Positions 8,687-16,272 of a stretch of DNA of 64,000 nucleotides are shown here, piece after piece. The DNA comes from an uncultured Pseudomonadales bacterium (GTDB taxonomy: Bacteria; Pseudomonadota; Gammaproteobacteria; Pseudomonadales; Pseudohongiellaceae). The notes below the pieces were generated by a model, which was not told where the DNA came from, did not search any database, and saw only the letters and a program-made list of their open reading frames with translations. The stretch spans positions 1 through 64,000 of the forward strand of contig CALKNV010000008.1 of assembly GCA_938091935.1 (NCBI GenBank). Direction: 5' to 3'. Position 1 is the first letter of the stretch. Each line of letters starts with the position of its first letter. The translations under genes and the position numbers were made by a program.

Positions 8687-9170
8687 TTGCCTGATCCTGA
8701 CCCTGCTGTTAACCACCACCAGCTCTGCCAATGTCACGGGTGAGCTCAACCAGGTAGGTAACGCCACCCTTAAAGTAATGTTCTGGACCATCTATGACAG
8801 CTATCTATACAACAAGGATGGTGTCTATCGAGGCGTTGAACCTGAGCTGGCGTTGCGTATCGATTATCGACGCAATATCAAACAGAATGACTTGATTGAT
8901 CGAACCCGAAAGGAATGGCGAAAACAGGGGATTTATGCTGACGGCAGTGAAATCTGGCTGCAGCAGCTGGATTCTATTTGGCCTGAAATCAAGCGCGGAG
9001 ACCAAATTGTGCTGCGCGTTAATGAAGAGTTTGCCAGCGAGTTCTTTTTTAATGGCGAGCTCATTGGCAGTATTGCTGACCCAATGTTTACCCAACGTTT
9101 CCTATCGATCTGGCTATCCGAGGAAAGCAGCTATCCTGACTTACGCGATCAATTGGTGGGGCTTGGTTAG
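8673..9170 (+). CDS. Exported chalcone-isomerase-fold protein
   Basis: A 165-residue protein starting with a signal peptide (MLRLSCLILTLLLTTTSSA) and continuing with the bacterial chalcone-isomerase-like pattern: VGNATLKVMFWTIYDSYLYN, an acidic-basic middle and VNEEFASEFFFNGELIGSI near the C-terminus. The start at 8673 has GGAG about eight bases upstream and lies inside the end of the DUF2878 gene, so translation is coupled. Bacterial proteins of this fold are thought to bind fatty acids or other lipids rather than chalcones. It is the last gene of the cluster and would act in the periplasm. Confidence 0.82.
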   Translation: MLRLSCLILTLLLTTTSSANVTGELNQVGNATLKVMFWTIYDSYLYNKDGVYRGVEPELALRIDYRRNIKQNDLIDRTRKEWRKQGIYADGSEIWLQQLDSIWPEIKRGDQIVLRVNEEFASEFFFNGELIGSIADPMFTQRFLSIWLSEESSYPDLRDQLVGLG

Positions 9171-9206
9171 GTTCAGGCAATAGTTGGCTGCTCGGTCTAA
9201 AATGTA

Positions 9207-10193
9207 TCAGCCAATTAGATAGGGTTTCAGCGCCTCGAAGCGATACTCTATTTCGGCAATCTGCTGAGAACTAAAAGTGTAGTCACCCCGCCGTGACCTG
9301 GTAGTCTTAAAAATCCCTCTTTTCTGCATGACGTAAAGCCTGACACCTGGAATCAAGTTATCCAGGTTTTGGATTAACAATAGCCGTGCGTAGCAGTCAC
9401 GCAACCCAGTCTCGTCTCCCTCCTCATAGAGTTGCCACATCCTGGCATACACATCGGCATACATCGCACCCCCGGTCATGACACCATCAGTGCCAATGCG
9501 CATTTCATAGAGCCAACCCCTTCCGAGGGTGGCCCCAAATATGCTGCGTATGGGGTCAGGTTGGTATCCTTGCAAAGCCAGCATACGCTCATGCACCCGG
9601 CCATACTCTTCCTTGATATAGCCACATTGCGGAAACTCTCTGGCCAAGTCCACCAGAAAATCGATGGTGAGTTCGATGTCTGGGCCGCCACTGGTCTGAA
9701 CAAAAATCGGGCGCTCAGTGATCTCACAAAGAGCTGCATAGTAGTCGCGAATATCAGACAGCGATTGAGCAGTAGTAGGAGGAATCGCGATCATGCCATC
9801 GGGTTCCAGATCTTCTGCAATCGCGGCGTACTCGAGCATCCCTGCGGTGTCTTCAGCCTGCACCCCTAGCACTAGCAACATGCCAGTGCCGCGATTGGCC
9901 TCTGCCAGCACCTCGAATCCACGGATCCGCTCTTCCCGTGACAGATATCGCTGTTCGCTTGAATTTTGCGGCCACACCAGACCCTGCACGCCACCGCGCG
10001 AACAGAACTGCACTTCTTTAGCAAGATCTTCGTAATCAACCTCGCCTGCTTCAGTATACGGCGTCGACAGAATCATCAGCGCGCCGCGCATCCTGTTTTC
10101 CGTGGCAGCGAATACGTGTCGAGGTTTTAGAAAAGGCAATGAAGACAAGGCGATCAATGCCTGACGGCGTGTGAGCGAGGGAGTGTTTGCCAT
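9207..10193 (-). CDS. Tat-type exported DapA-like (DHDPS/NAL family) aldolase or lyase
   Basis: A 328-residue protein. The first 30 residues carry a twin-arginine-like signal (TRRQALIAL, then LKPRHVFA), unusual for the normally cytoplasmic DHDPS/N-acetylneuraminate lyase family. From about residue 36 the sequence follows the TIM-barrel family (RGALMILSTPYTEAGEVDYEDL) and keeps the Schiff-base lysine in GYIKEE. The GTTGE substrate motif is replaced by QNSSEQ, and the YN of the proton relay by QTSG, so the substrate is probably not aspartate semialdehyde. It should form a Schiff base with an unknown keto acid in the periplasm. It stands alone between the lipid cluster and an unknown gene. Confidence 0.8.
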   Translation of the reverse strand: MANTPSLTRRQALIALSSLPFLKPRHVFAATENRMRGALMILSTPYTEAGEVDYEDLAKEVQFCSRGGVQGLVWPQNSSEQRYLSREERIRGFEVLAEANRGTGMLLVLGVQAEDTAGMLEYAAIAEDLEPDGMIAIPPTTAQSLSDIRDYYAALCEITERPIFVQTSGGPDIELTIDFLVDLAREFPQCGYIKEEYGRVHERMLALQGYQPDPIRSIFGATLGRGWLYEMRIGTDGVMTGGAMYADVYARMWQLYEEGDETGLRDCYARLLLIQNLDNLIPGVRLYVMQKRGIFKTTRSRRGDYTFSSQQIAEIEYRFEALKPYLIG

Positions 10194-10358
10194 GGGAAGC
10201 GGCCTCTGTGATTTTTGTTTTTGTTTTTATTTTTTCTTCTGGCTTCTAATTACTCATATTTTCGCTCGGCATTCACTTTTTGCTAATTCCTTTAGTCTAA
10301 TTTTTGGTCGAGATGAACCATTCTCGAGCGCCAGCTACGCCTTCCAATCTTTCGCTTC
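10194..10358. other. A/T-rich intergenic tract
   Basis: Between two minus-strand genes. Bases 10211 to 10239 are almost pure T on the plus strand, so the mRNA of the DapA-like gene would have an A-rich leader just before its AGAGG ribosome site. The composition differs sharply from the surrounding DNA. No hairpin terminator was seen. Confidence 0.6.
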
Positions 10359-10976
10359 TTATTTATTGCTTTCCATTTTTTTCCGCCTGGTCAACTCGTG
10401 CTCGATGACGCCAACGTTCTTGTCTAACATCTCACGTGCGCTAAGTAGCTTGCTTTCCAGAATTTCCAGGTCTTCCTCTGAGTCGTCGCTCAATCCGTTG
10501 CGAAACACTCGAACGCAGTCGTTCACGGCCTCGGTGTAACTAGAATTGGTTTCTGCCAGCAACTCGTCAAGCTGCTCCTCAGTCTGTGGCACAAGTTCAT
10601 CGGGAAACAGTTTCTGGCGCAGGATGTCACAAATATCAGTATCGAAAATCTCGTCGATGGCACGAGCGATATAGATGTCAAGGTTGTCGCGGAAGTGTTT
10701 GGAGCGAACCGTGTTATCCGCGAAGAAGTCATCGATGATCTTGATGTTTTTCTTATTACACCCGAGGAATTGATCGCCATCATCGGGATCTGATGGCAGA
10801 TTGAATTTGATTGTCCGGTGTTCTTCGCCAATATCTGACAAATAGAGGTCCACAGTGCGAGCAACAATTGCGCGCTTTGCGCCATTCATGGTGTTCCACG
10901 CGCGCTCGTAGTACCACTTAACGATACTACTGGATGAATACCCATGGAACGACGGACGCATATCAAAAACTTTCAT
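10359..10976 (-). CDS. Hypothetical protein, 205 residues, helical and acidic
   Basis: I do not recognise this protein. It is soluble, strongly charged and mostly helical by composition, with a repeated acidic region (DDSEEDLEILESKLLSAREMLD) that could form a coiled coil at residues 165 to 190. No signal peptide, membrane segment or catalytic motif is visible. The single Cys pair (CDILRQKLFP and NDCVRVF) gives no metal-site pattern. It is an isolated gene flanked by A/T-rich DNA downstream and a 296-base gap upstream, which fits a recently acquired gene. Conserved start not verified; the ATG at 10976 opens the frame. Confidence 0.65.
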   Translation of the reverse strand: MKVFDMRPSFHGYSSSSIVKWYYERAWNTMNGAKRAIVARTVDLYLSDIGEEHRTIKFNLPSDPDDGDQFLGCNKKNIKIIDDFFADNTVRSKHFRDNLDIYIARAIDEIFDTDICDILRQKLFPDELVPQTEEQLDELLAETNSSYTEAVNDCVRVFRNGLSDDSEEDLEILESKLLSAREMLDKNVGVIEHELTRRKKMESNK

Positions 10977-11027
10977 CTGGACTTAGCCTGCTAGTGACGC
11001 AATCCTCTCGAGGCTGCGTAATTGGGG

Positions 11028-11057
11028 CCTGGTCAGAACTGTTACCCTCTGATCAGG
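11028..11057. repeat. Inverted repeat in the 10977-11272 intergenic region
   Basis: CCTGGTCAGA (11028 to 11037) and TCTGATCAGG (11048 to 11057) are inverted copies with one mismatch and a 10-base spacer. They lie upstream of the unknown gene that starts at 10976. A TATAAT sits on the minus strand at 11086 to 11081 but lacks a good -35. The rest of the 296-base gap (10977 to 11272) holds nothing I can name besides the GGAG ribosome site before 11273. Confidence 0.4.
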
Positions 11058-11272
11058 CTCCATTCTGTATTGTTAGAATTATTATAGCGTTTGCAGCAAA
11101 TATCATCTCGAACCGAGCGATGACTGCACTGCTCCAAAGCGCCAATGCCCGAGACTATGCTCTCCCCAGACAAGTTTCAACACCCTTTATTGCCAGTTGC
11201 TCCATAAATGCTTTTCTCCACCGCCCGAATTTTGGTTAGAATCGGGAAAACACCAAGAATGGAGCGTCACCC

Positions 11273-13342
11273 ATGACCAAGCCGTCCCACGCGAAACTGC
11301 TCACCCTGCCGGCAATTGCGGCATTGCTACTGGCCTGTGGAGAGCAATCCGCCACACCCGGCAGCGCTACGTCGCCATCTATGTCACCGGATTCAGCGCT
11401 CACCCAGCCAAACGCAGCAGAGCAGACTGCACCCGGTTCCTTTGCCAGCGCCGGTAACGGCGCGCAGAATGGTGAGTGGCAGGCCTATGGCGGCGATATT
11501 GGCAGCACCAAATACACGTCGCTGGATGGCATCAATCTCGATAACGTGAGTGACCTCGAGATCGTGTGGCGACGACCCGCGCTTGACCAGTACTACTTCG
11601 ATATCAATCCTAACCAGCGTTACACCAACAGCTGGAATGCCGCACCCGTAATCGTCGACGGCGTGGCCTATATTACTAATGGCGTTGGGCTGGTTGAAGC
11701 CTTTAATCCCGGAACCGGAGAAACCCTGTGGACACAGGAACCGCCGGGCGGCGCAGATGGACTTCCGGGCGCACCAACGCGTGGGGTCGCATTCTGGCAA
11801 GAAGGCGATGAAGAGCGCATATTTGTGCAACGTGGCACCTTTTTGTATGCACTTGATCCAGCCACTGGCGTTGCTATTTCTGATTTTGGTGTAGACGGCA
11901 GAGTCGATCTACAGCTCATGCCGGCGGAATTCGAACGCTTCCGCTGGGGTGGCGTGCCCATGGTGGTGCGCGATGTAGTGGTCATCGGGCAGGCCATGTC
12001 TGACAATTTTTCCAACAAGGAAGCTTTTAGGGGTGATGTTCACGCCTTCGATGTTAGAACCGGCGCGCTGCGCTGGACCTATCACACAATTCCACAGGAA
12101 GGTGAGTTTGGCACCGACACCTGGCAGGACCGGTCCTGGTCCTATACCGGTCACGCGCCAGTTTGGGCTTTATTCAGTGCAGACGAAGAGTTGGGCCTGG
12201 TGTACATGCCAATTTCTTCTTCTACCAATGACATGTATGGCGGACACCGCATAGGTGACAACCTCTTTAGTCAAAGCCTGGTTGCCGTTGATGCAGAAAC
12301 CGGCGAACGGGTATGGCATTACCAGACCGTGCATCACGGTCTCTGGGACTACGACCCACCGGCCGCTCCGATTCTCATGGATCTCAATGTGGATGGCCGT
12401 GAAATCAAAGCGGTGGCGCAGCTTACCAAGCAAGCTTTTGTGTTCGTATTTGACCGCGAGACTGGCGAACCTGTGTGGGACATCGAAGAACGCACAGTGC
12501 CCGAGTCTAATGTACCTGGCGAGGTGATATCTCCGACCCAGCCCTTCCCAAGCAAACCGGCACCCTTCGATCGTCAGGGTTCAACGGAAGACAACCTGAT
12601 TGACTTCACACCAGAACTTCGCGCTCAGGCATTGGACATCGTCAGCAACTACGTCACTGGCCCCCTATTCACACCACCCTCCATAAGCACCGAGAACGGC
12701 ACTCAGGGCACAATCCAACTGCCTGGCTCACAGGGTGGCGCCGATGTGCAGGGCGCTGCCTTCGATCCGGAAACGGGTATGCTTTATATACCTTCCATTA
12801 CTTCTGCCTTTGTCGCAGATTTGCTGCCGGGTGACCCCGAAGTCACTAACCTCTCCTACGTCAAAGGCTCAAGACGCTGGATCGCTGGCCCCCAGGGACT
12901 GCCGCTGTTCAAACCTCCCTATGGCCGAATTACGGCAATCAATATGAATACTGGTGAGCATGAATGGATGGCACCCAACGGCTGGGGACCGGTGGATAAC
13001 CCGGCTATCGCCGATCTGAATCTGGGCAAGTTGGGGGTGCCCGGTCGACCTTCACCCCTGCTTACCAAGAATCTGCTCTTTATTGGAGAAGGATTGACCG
13101 GTCAGCGCCCCGGCGGACGCATCCCTCCAGACATGCCGGTTGAGATCGCAACCAATAGTGGCGGCCCCTGGTTCCGCGCCTACGATAAGACCAATGGTGA
13201 GGTGATGTGGGAAATCGAACTCGAAGCCGGCACCAGCAATCCTCCCATCAGCTATGTCTATGAAGGCAAACAGTACTTACTGGTAGCGATCGGTGATCGC
13301 AATCATTCGCCAGAACTATTGGCTTTTGCGCTGCCTGACTAG
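11273..13342 (+). CDS. PQQ-dependent dehydrogenase, lipoprotein
   Basis: A 689-residue quinoprotein. The N-terminus is a lipoprotein signal with the lipobox LLAC (Cys22), followed by a Ser/Pro/Ala-rich linker. The catalytic beta-propeller opens with the family signature around residue 65 (WQAYGGDIGSTKY, then SLDGINLDNV) and has repeated W-type blade motifs such as GERVWHYQTVHHGLWDYD and GEPVWDIEE. The family oxidises sugars or alcohols in the periplasm using PQQ and passes electrons to ubiquinone or cytochrome. The substrate cannot be told. No PQQ biosynthesis genes or cytochrome lie next to it. A GGAG site precedes the ATG. Confidence 0.88.
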   Translation: MTKPSHAKLLTLPAIAALLLACGEQSATPGSATSPSMSPDSALTQPNAAEQTAPGSFASAGNGAQNGEWQAYGGDIGSTKYTSLDGINLDNVSDLEIVWRRPALDQYYFDINPNQRYTNSWNAAPVIVDGVAYITNGVGLVEAFNPGTGETLWTQEPPGGADGLPGAPTRGVAFWQEGDEERIFVQRGTFLYALDPATGVAISDFGVDGRVDLQLMPAEFERFRWGGVPMVVRDVVVIGQAMSDNFSNKEAFRGDVHAFDVRTGALRWTYHTIPQEGEFGTDTWQDRSWSYTGHAPVWALFSADEELGLVYMPISSSTNDMYGGHRIGDNLFSQSLVAVDAETGERVWHYQTVHHGLWDYDPPAAPILMDLNVDGREIKAVAQLTKQAFVFVFDRETGEPVWDIEERTVPESNVPGEVISPTQPFPSKPAPFDRQGSTEDNLIDFTPELRAQALDIVSNYVTGPLFTPPSISTENGTQGTIQLPGSQGGADVQGAAFDPETGMLYIPSITSAFVADLLPGDPEVTNLSYVKGSRRWIAGPQGLPLFKPPYGRITAINMNTGEHEWMAPNGWGPVDNPAIADLNLGKLGVPGRPSPLLTKNLLFIGEGLTGQRPGGRIPPDMPVEIATNSGGPWFRAYDKTNGEVMWEIELEAGTSNPPISYVYEGKQYLLVAIGDRNHSPELLAFALPD

Positions 13343-13435
13343 TTTCTCTTCCTATGGCGTGTCGCAGAATTGCATACTGAATCTGGGTCTTCTCGCAATG
13401 CGGACCCAGCGCGATACTCGGTCATGCGAGGTAGG

Positions 13436-13455
13436 TTTTTTGCGAAGCGAAAAAA
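13436..13455. terminator. Possible weak bidirectional terminator
   Basis: Six T, a short GC-containing loop region (GCGAAGCG) and six A lie between convergent genes. The stem is A/T-based with a bulge, so this is a weak candidate. Confidence 0.3.
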
Positions 13456-13482
13456 GGAATCGTATGAAGAGGCTAACGCAAA

Positions 13483-14055
13483 CTACTTTACGCAGTCGTA
13501 CACGAACGCCGGTGGCATATTGCGGAGGGTGAAGCGCAGTTTCACGTTGCTGAACAAGGGCTTCATATCGCTGTAGTTGGCGAGACTGTATTGGAACTGC
13601 TGGAAGCCACCACCAGGTCTGAGATTGGCGCGTACAGTAGCGAGAATTCGGCTTACAGTATCGTCATCGATAATGGATAGCGGCAGACTCGATACCACGT
13701 GATCTACCAGATCGACCCTGTGTTCATCGAGAATTTTTCTAATGGATGTCGCACAGGCATTGTAGACATGCAGGCGCGGGTCGTCGAGTTTGCCGAGTTG
13801 AGCAGCAAATTCATCGTTGAGTTCAAGGCAGATTAATTGGCATTCGGCGTGCATGCGCTCTAGTAGTGCAGCAGTGACACAGCCGTTGCCTGGCCCGAGT
13901 TCCACAATACAGCGCGTTGACTCGAAGTCGATAGGTCGCAACAGATCCTTGATCAAGACCCTGGAGCTGGGCGCTATGGTGCCCGTGGTCTTAATGTTTT
14001 TGATCAGTCTAATGGAATCGCTGAATTGAAACCTGGCAGTCATATCCTTAACCAT
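13483..14055 (-). CDS. SAM-dependent methyltransferase, phospholipid N-methyltransferase (PmtA)-like
   Basis: A 190-residue class I methyltransferase with VELGPGNGCVTAALL as SAM motif I (residues 50 to 64) and CLELNDEFAAQL as motif II. The rRNA-dimethylase-like arrangement with VVSSLPLSII resembles PmtA-type phosphatidylethanolamine N-methyltransferases and related short enzymes. Methylation of a lipid head group is the best guess; a small-molecule or rRNA target cannot be excluded. Its start overlaps the upstream VTT-protein gene by 16 bases, so it is in an operon with it. Small and single-domain, without membrane segments. Confidence 0.75.
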   Translation of the reverse strand: MVKDMTARFQFSDSIRLIKNIKTTGTIAPSSRVLIKDLLRPIDFESTRCIVELGPGNGCVTAALLERMHAECQLICLELNDEFAAQLGKLDDPRLHVYNACATSIRKILDEHRVDLVDHVVSSLPLSIIDDDTVSRILATVRANLRPGGGFQQFQYSLANYSDMKPLFSNVKLRFTLRNMPPAFVYDCVK

Positions 14056-14615
14056 TCGCCAATTTCTGAACCCAGAAATACATAGGTGGTCACTAGCGGA
14101 ATTTCCCCAATCACGAGGGGGATCACCATTCTTTTATAGGACAATTTCACCATCCCAGCCACGTAACAGATGACATCCGTTGGTACTAGGGGGAAAAACG
14201 ACCAGCCTGCGATGATCCAAAATGAATATTCGCCATGCAACTTTTCTCGCAGCACGGCGATCTTGTCTGGGTACTTATGCTCCAACAACTGATCATAGTT
14301 CCCAAAGGACGGGAAACTGTATACCAGGAAGGCTCCCACCACAATACCGATATAGGAGATCGCCATGATAAAGATCTGCATATTGGGAAAAGATATAGCA
14401 CCGGCAAGGATGAAAGGGGTGCAGGGAATCATGAGCAATGAGCGAGTCAGACACATCAGCACGTAAACAAGCAGCGCACCAGTGCCCAGGCCCTCGAGCA
14501 ACCCTGCAATGGAGTCACGAGTCACCAGATCTGGATAGACCAATAGCAACAGCAGGAAAATCGCAACCACACATAGCCAGATCGAATTGAAATGTCTGAT
14601 AAAGTTGGCTAGCAA
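14040..14615 (-). CDS. VTT/DedA-like (SNARE-associated) membrane protein
   Basis: A 191-residue protein with about five membrane segments. The central segment IPCTPFILAGAISFPNM matches the re-entrant helix of the VTT/DedA family, and a second Pro-containing segment (FFPLVPTDVICYVAGM) is the paired one. Family members help move phospholipid carriers across the inner membrane. It overlaps the PmtA-like gene and lies 30 bases after the GFA gene, so the four genes from 15937 down to 13483 probably form one transcript with an envelope-lipid theme. Confidence 0.82.
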   Translation of the reverse strand: MLANFIRHFNSIWLCVVAIFLLLLLVYPDLVTRDSIAGLLEGLGTGALLVYVLMCLTRSLLMIPCTPFILAGAISFPNMQIFIMAISYIGIVVGAFLVYSFPSFGNYDQLLEHKYPDKIAVLREKLHGEYSFWIIAGWSFFPLVPTDVICYVAGMVKLSYKRMVIPLVIGEIPLVTTYVFLGSEIGEWLRI

Positions 14616-14645
14616 GTCCCGACTCCGAGTAATTCGCCTGATAAA

Positions 14646-15026
14646 TTAGCTTTGGGTTTTATGCGCAAGTTTATGGGCATTTTTCTCCCAATTCCTCCCA
14701 TCAAATTCCACAAGCTCTACTTGAGTCGGCACCTCATCGAGGCAGTTAACGTTGACGTCCACGCCATCGGGATTGGAACGAGGTATATAAAACGGCTTAA
14801 TTCCGCAGGTCTTGCAAAAATAGTGCTTGGCCACTCTACTGTTAAAAGTGTATGTCGTCAGATTTTCTTCCCCCTGTAAAAGCGAGAACTGCTGGTAAGG
14901 TACGATCAGATGCAAATAGCCTGACTTGGCGCATACCGAGCAGTTGCACCTTTCCAGTTCCCAGGGCAATTCCGCCTCTACCTGAAAGCGCACTGCACCG
15001 CAATGGCAGCCGCCAGTGGCAATCAC
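14646..15026 (-). CDS. GFA family zinc protein (glutathione-dependent formaldehyde-activating-like)
   Basis: A 126-residue zinc protein with the GFA cysteine set: GGCHCGAVRF at the start, CNCSVCAKSG in the middle and YFCKTCGIKPFY later. I start it at the GTG at 15026 because it overlaps the preceding TGA (GTGA), is preceded by GGAG at eight bases and puts the conserved motif at residue 5, as usual. The longer frame from 15092 would run inside the MBL gene. GFA-fold proteins bind zinc and in some cases glutathione adducts; the actual role of most is unknown. Confidence 0.85.
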   Translation of the reverse strand: MIATGGCHCGAVRFQVEAELPWELERCNCSVCAKSGYLHLIVPYQQFSLLQGEENLTTYTFNSRVAKHYFCKTCGIKPFYIPRSNPDGVDVNVNCLDEVPTQVELVEFDGRNWEKNAHKLAHKTQS

Positions 15027-15937
15027 CGCGTTAGCTCCATGTAGATAATTGGTAACAAGTCCGCCGCAGTCCAGCTCGCTATACCACCCCAACGTGGGTC
15101 AAGGTCTTGGGTTGGCTCAGCCGCCAACATCTCTTCCACAGAATGACCCTCATCGATATGTGACTGCACCCGATCGCGCAGGGTAAACAATAGATTCTGG
15201 TAATCAATCATACCCTGCCGATCAGAAACGCCTTCACCATGGCCAGGAATTACTTTGGTATTGGGGCCTGCCATACCAATTGCCATGCCCATAGCATCGA
15301 TCATGCCCAGAAAGCTGCCGCCGTTGTAATGATCAATAATAGGATACATATTGGTACGAAAGACGTCTCCCAAGTGCAAGACATCAGATCCGGTAAAGTA
15401 AACAAAGCTATCGCCGCCTGTATGAGCAGGTGGAGCGTGGAATACCCTGATCTCCTCCCCATTCAAATGAAAGCTTATCGCCTCGCTGAAAGTAAGAACC
15501 GGTCGAGCGGACTCAGCAGGCATAGGGAAGAAGGTACCGCCCCTGCGCGGAATTCGCAGCTCCTGCAGCATCTGCATGCGCACCAGGTCGTGGGCGACGA
15601 TTGTAACGCCATAATCCGCCAGCAAGCTGTTGCCGCCGATATGATCAGGATGCACATGGGTGTTAACGACAAATTTAATATCCTCATTTGAAAGCTTTTC
15701 AACTTCTGCGATTATCTCGGCGACAGCAGGTTGGAAATGAGAGTCAACCAGCAGCACGCCATCAGCGCCAGTCAAGACACCAATATTGCCATTGGTATTG
15801 GCGGGTTCCAGCATGTGGACATTGCCCTGTACCTGATAAGAAGTGAAGGTCCAGTCCTGCGCGAATACCGATGCACCAATCCAGAAATTGGCGAACAGTA
15901 GCACCATTAGAAACCTACTTCGTCTGAGATTAATCAC
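15023..15937 (-). CDS. Exported metallo-beta-lactamase-fold hydrolase
   Basis: A 304-residue protein with a signal peptide (basic RRSRF, hydrophobic core, VFAQ cleavage site) and the MBL zinc motif HVHPDHIGG near residue 94, a further His in PPAHTGGDS and IPGHGE near the C-terminal third. The start is a GTG with AGGAGG eight bases upstream. Family members hydrolyse lactams, thioesters, lactones or sulfur esters; nothing here defines a substrate. It is the promoter-proximal gene of the MBL-GFA-VTT-PmtA-like run. Confidence 0.87.
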   Translation of the reverse strand: MINLRRSRFLMVLLFANFWIGASVFAQDWTFTSYQVQGNVHMLEPANTNGNIGVLTGADGVLLVDSHFQPAVAEIIAEVEKLSNEDIKFVVNTHVHPDHIGGNSLLADYGVTIVAHDLVRMQMLQELRIPRRGGTFFPMPAESARPVLTFSEAISFHLNGEEIRVFHAPPAHTGGDSFVYFTGSDVLHLGDVFRTNMYPIIDHYNGGSFLGMIDAMGMAIGMAGPNTKVIPGHGEGVSDRQGMIDYQNLLFTLRDRVQSHIDEGHSVEEMLAAEPTQDLDPRWGGIASWTAADLLPIIYMELTR

Positions 15938-16005
15938 AGCCGTTTCCTCCTTACTCCGTCAAAAAAATTTAAACAGGCCACTGCCCACTTAACCTGATCT
16001 GCCAC

Positions 16006-16167
16006 TCAGACTTTTGCCGCCGCTCCGCGAGACAGCCAGATGGAGGCTGTACACAAAAAGAAGAAGTTGATGATCGGCAGGATCATCGCTTGCCAGGTAT
16101 TGCCTGCATTTAGGTCGGTGACATATAGAGTAGCGCTGAGCGCCACTACCAGAAAAACCACTCTCAT
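16006..16167 (-). CDS. Small two-helix membrane protein, 53 residues
   Basis: From the ATG at 16167, with AAGGG seven bases upstream, a 53-residue protein with two hydrophobic segments (MRVVFLVVALSATLYV and MILPIINFFFLCTASIWL) separated by a short polar turn. Longer versions from 16224 are possible. No family recognised. It is divergent from the acyl-activating enzyme gene and may be an independent small membrane protein; the evidence is the ribosome site and the clean hydrophobic pattern only. Confidence 0.5.
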   Translation of the reverse strand: MRVVFLVVALSATLYVTDLNAGNTWQAMILPIINFFFLCTASIWLSRGAAAKV

Positions 16168-16272
16168 TCGTGCGCCCTTGCCCAGTGAGAGCGGCTGAAA
16201 TAGGATCATTCTGCACTCTATCACCGCAGCTACTCTGTTCCAAGCGCACAGCAGTTAGTATAGAATTTCGCT

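Noticed and set aside
15239-15691. 150-codon plus-strand frame over the MBL gene
   Set aside because: It is antisense to the zinc-binding motifs of the hydrolase.
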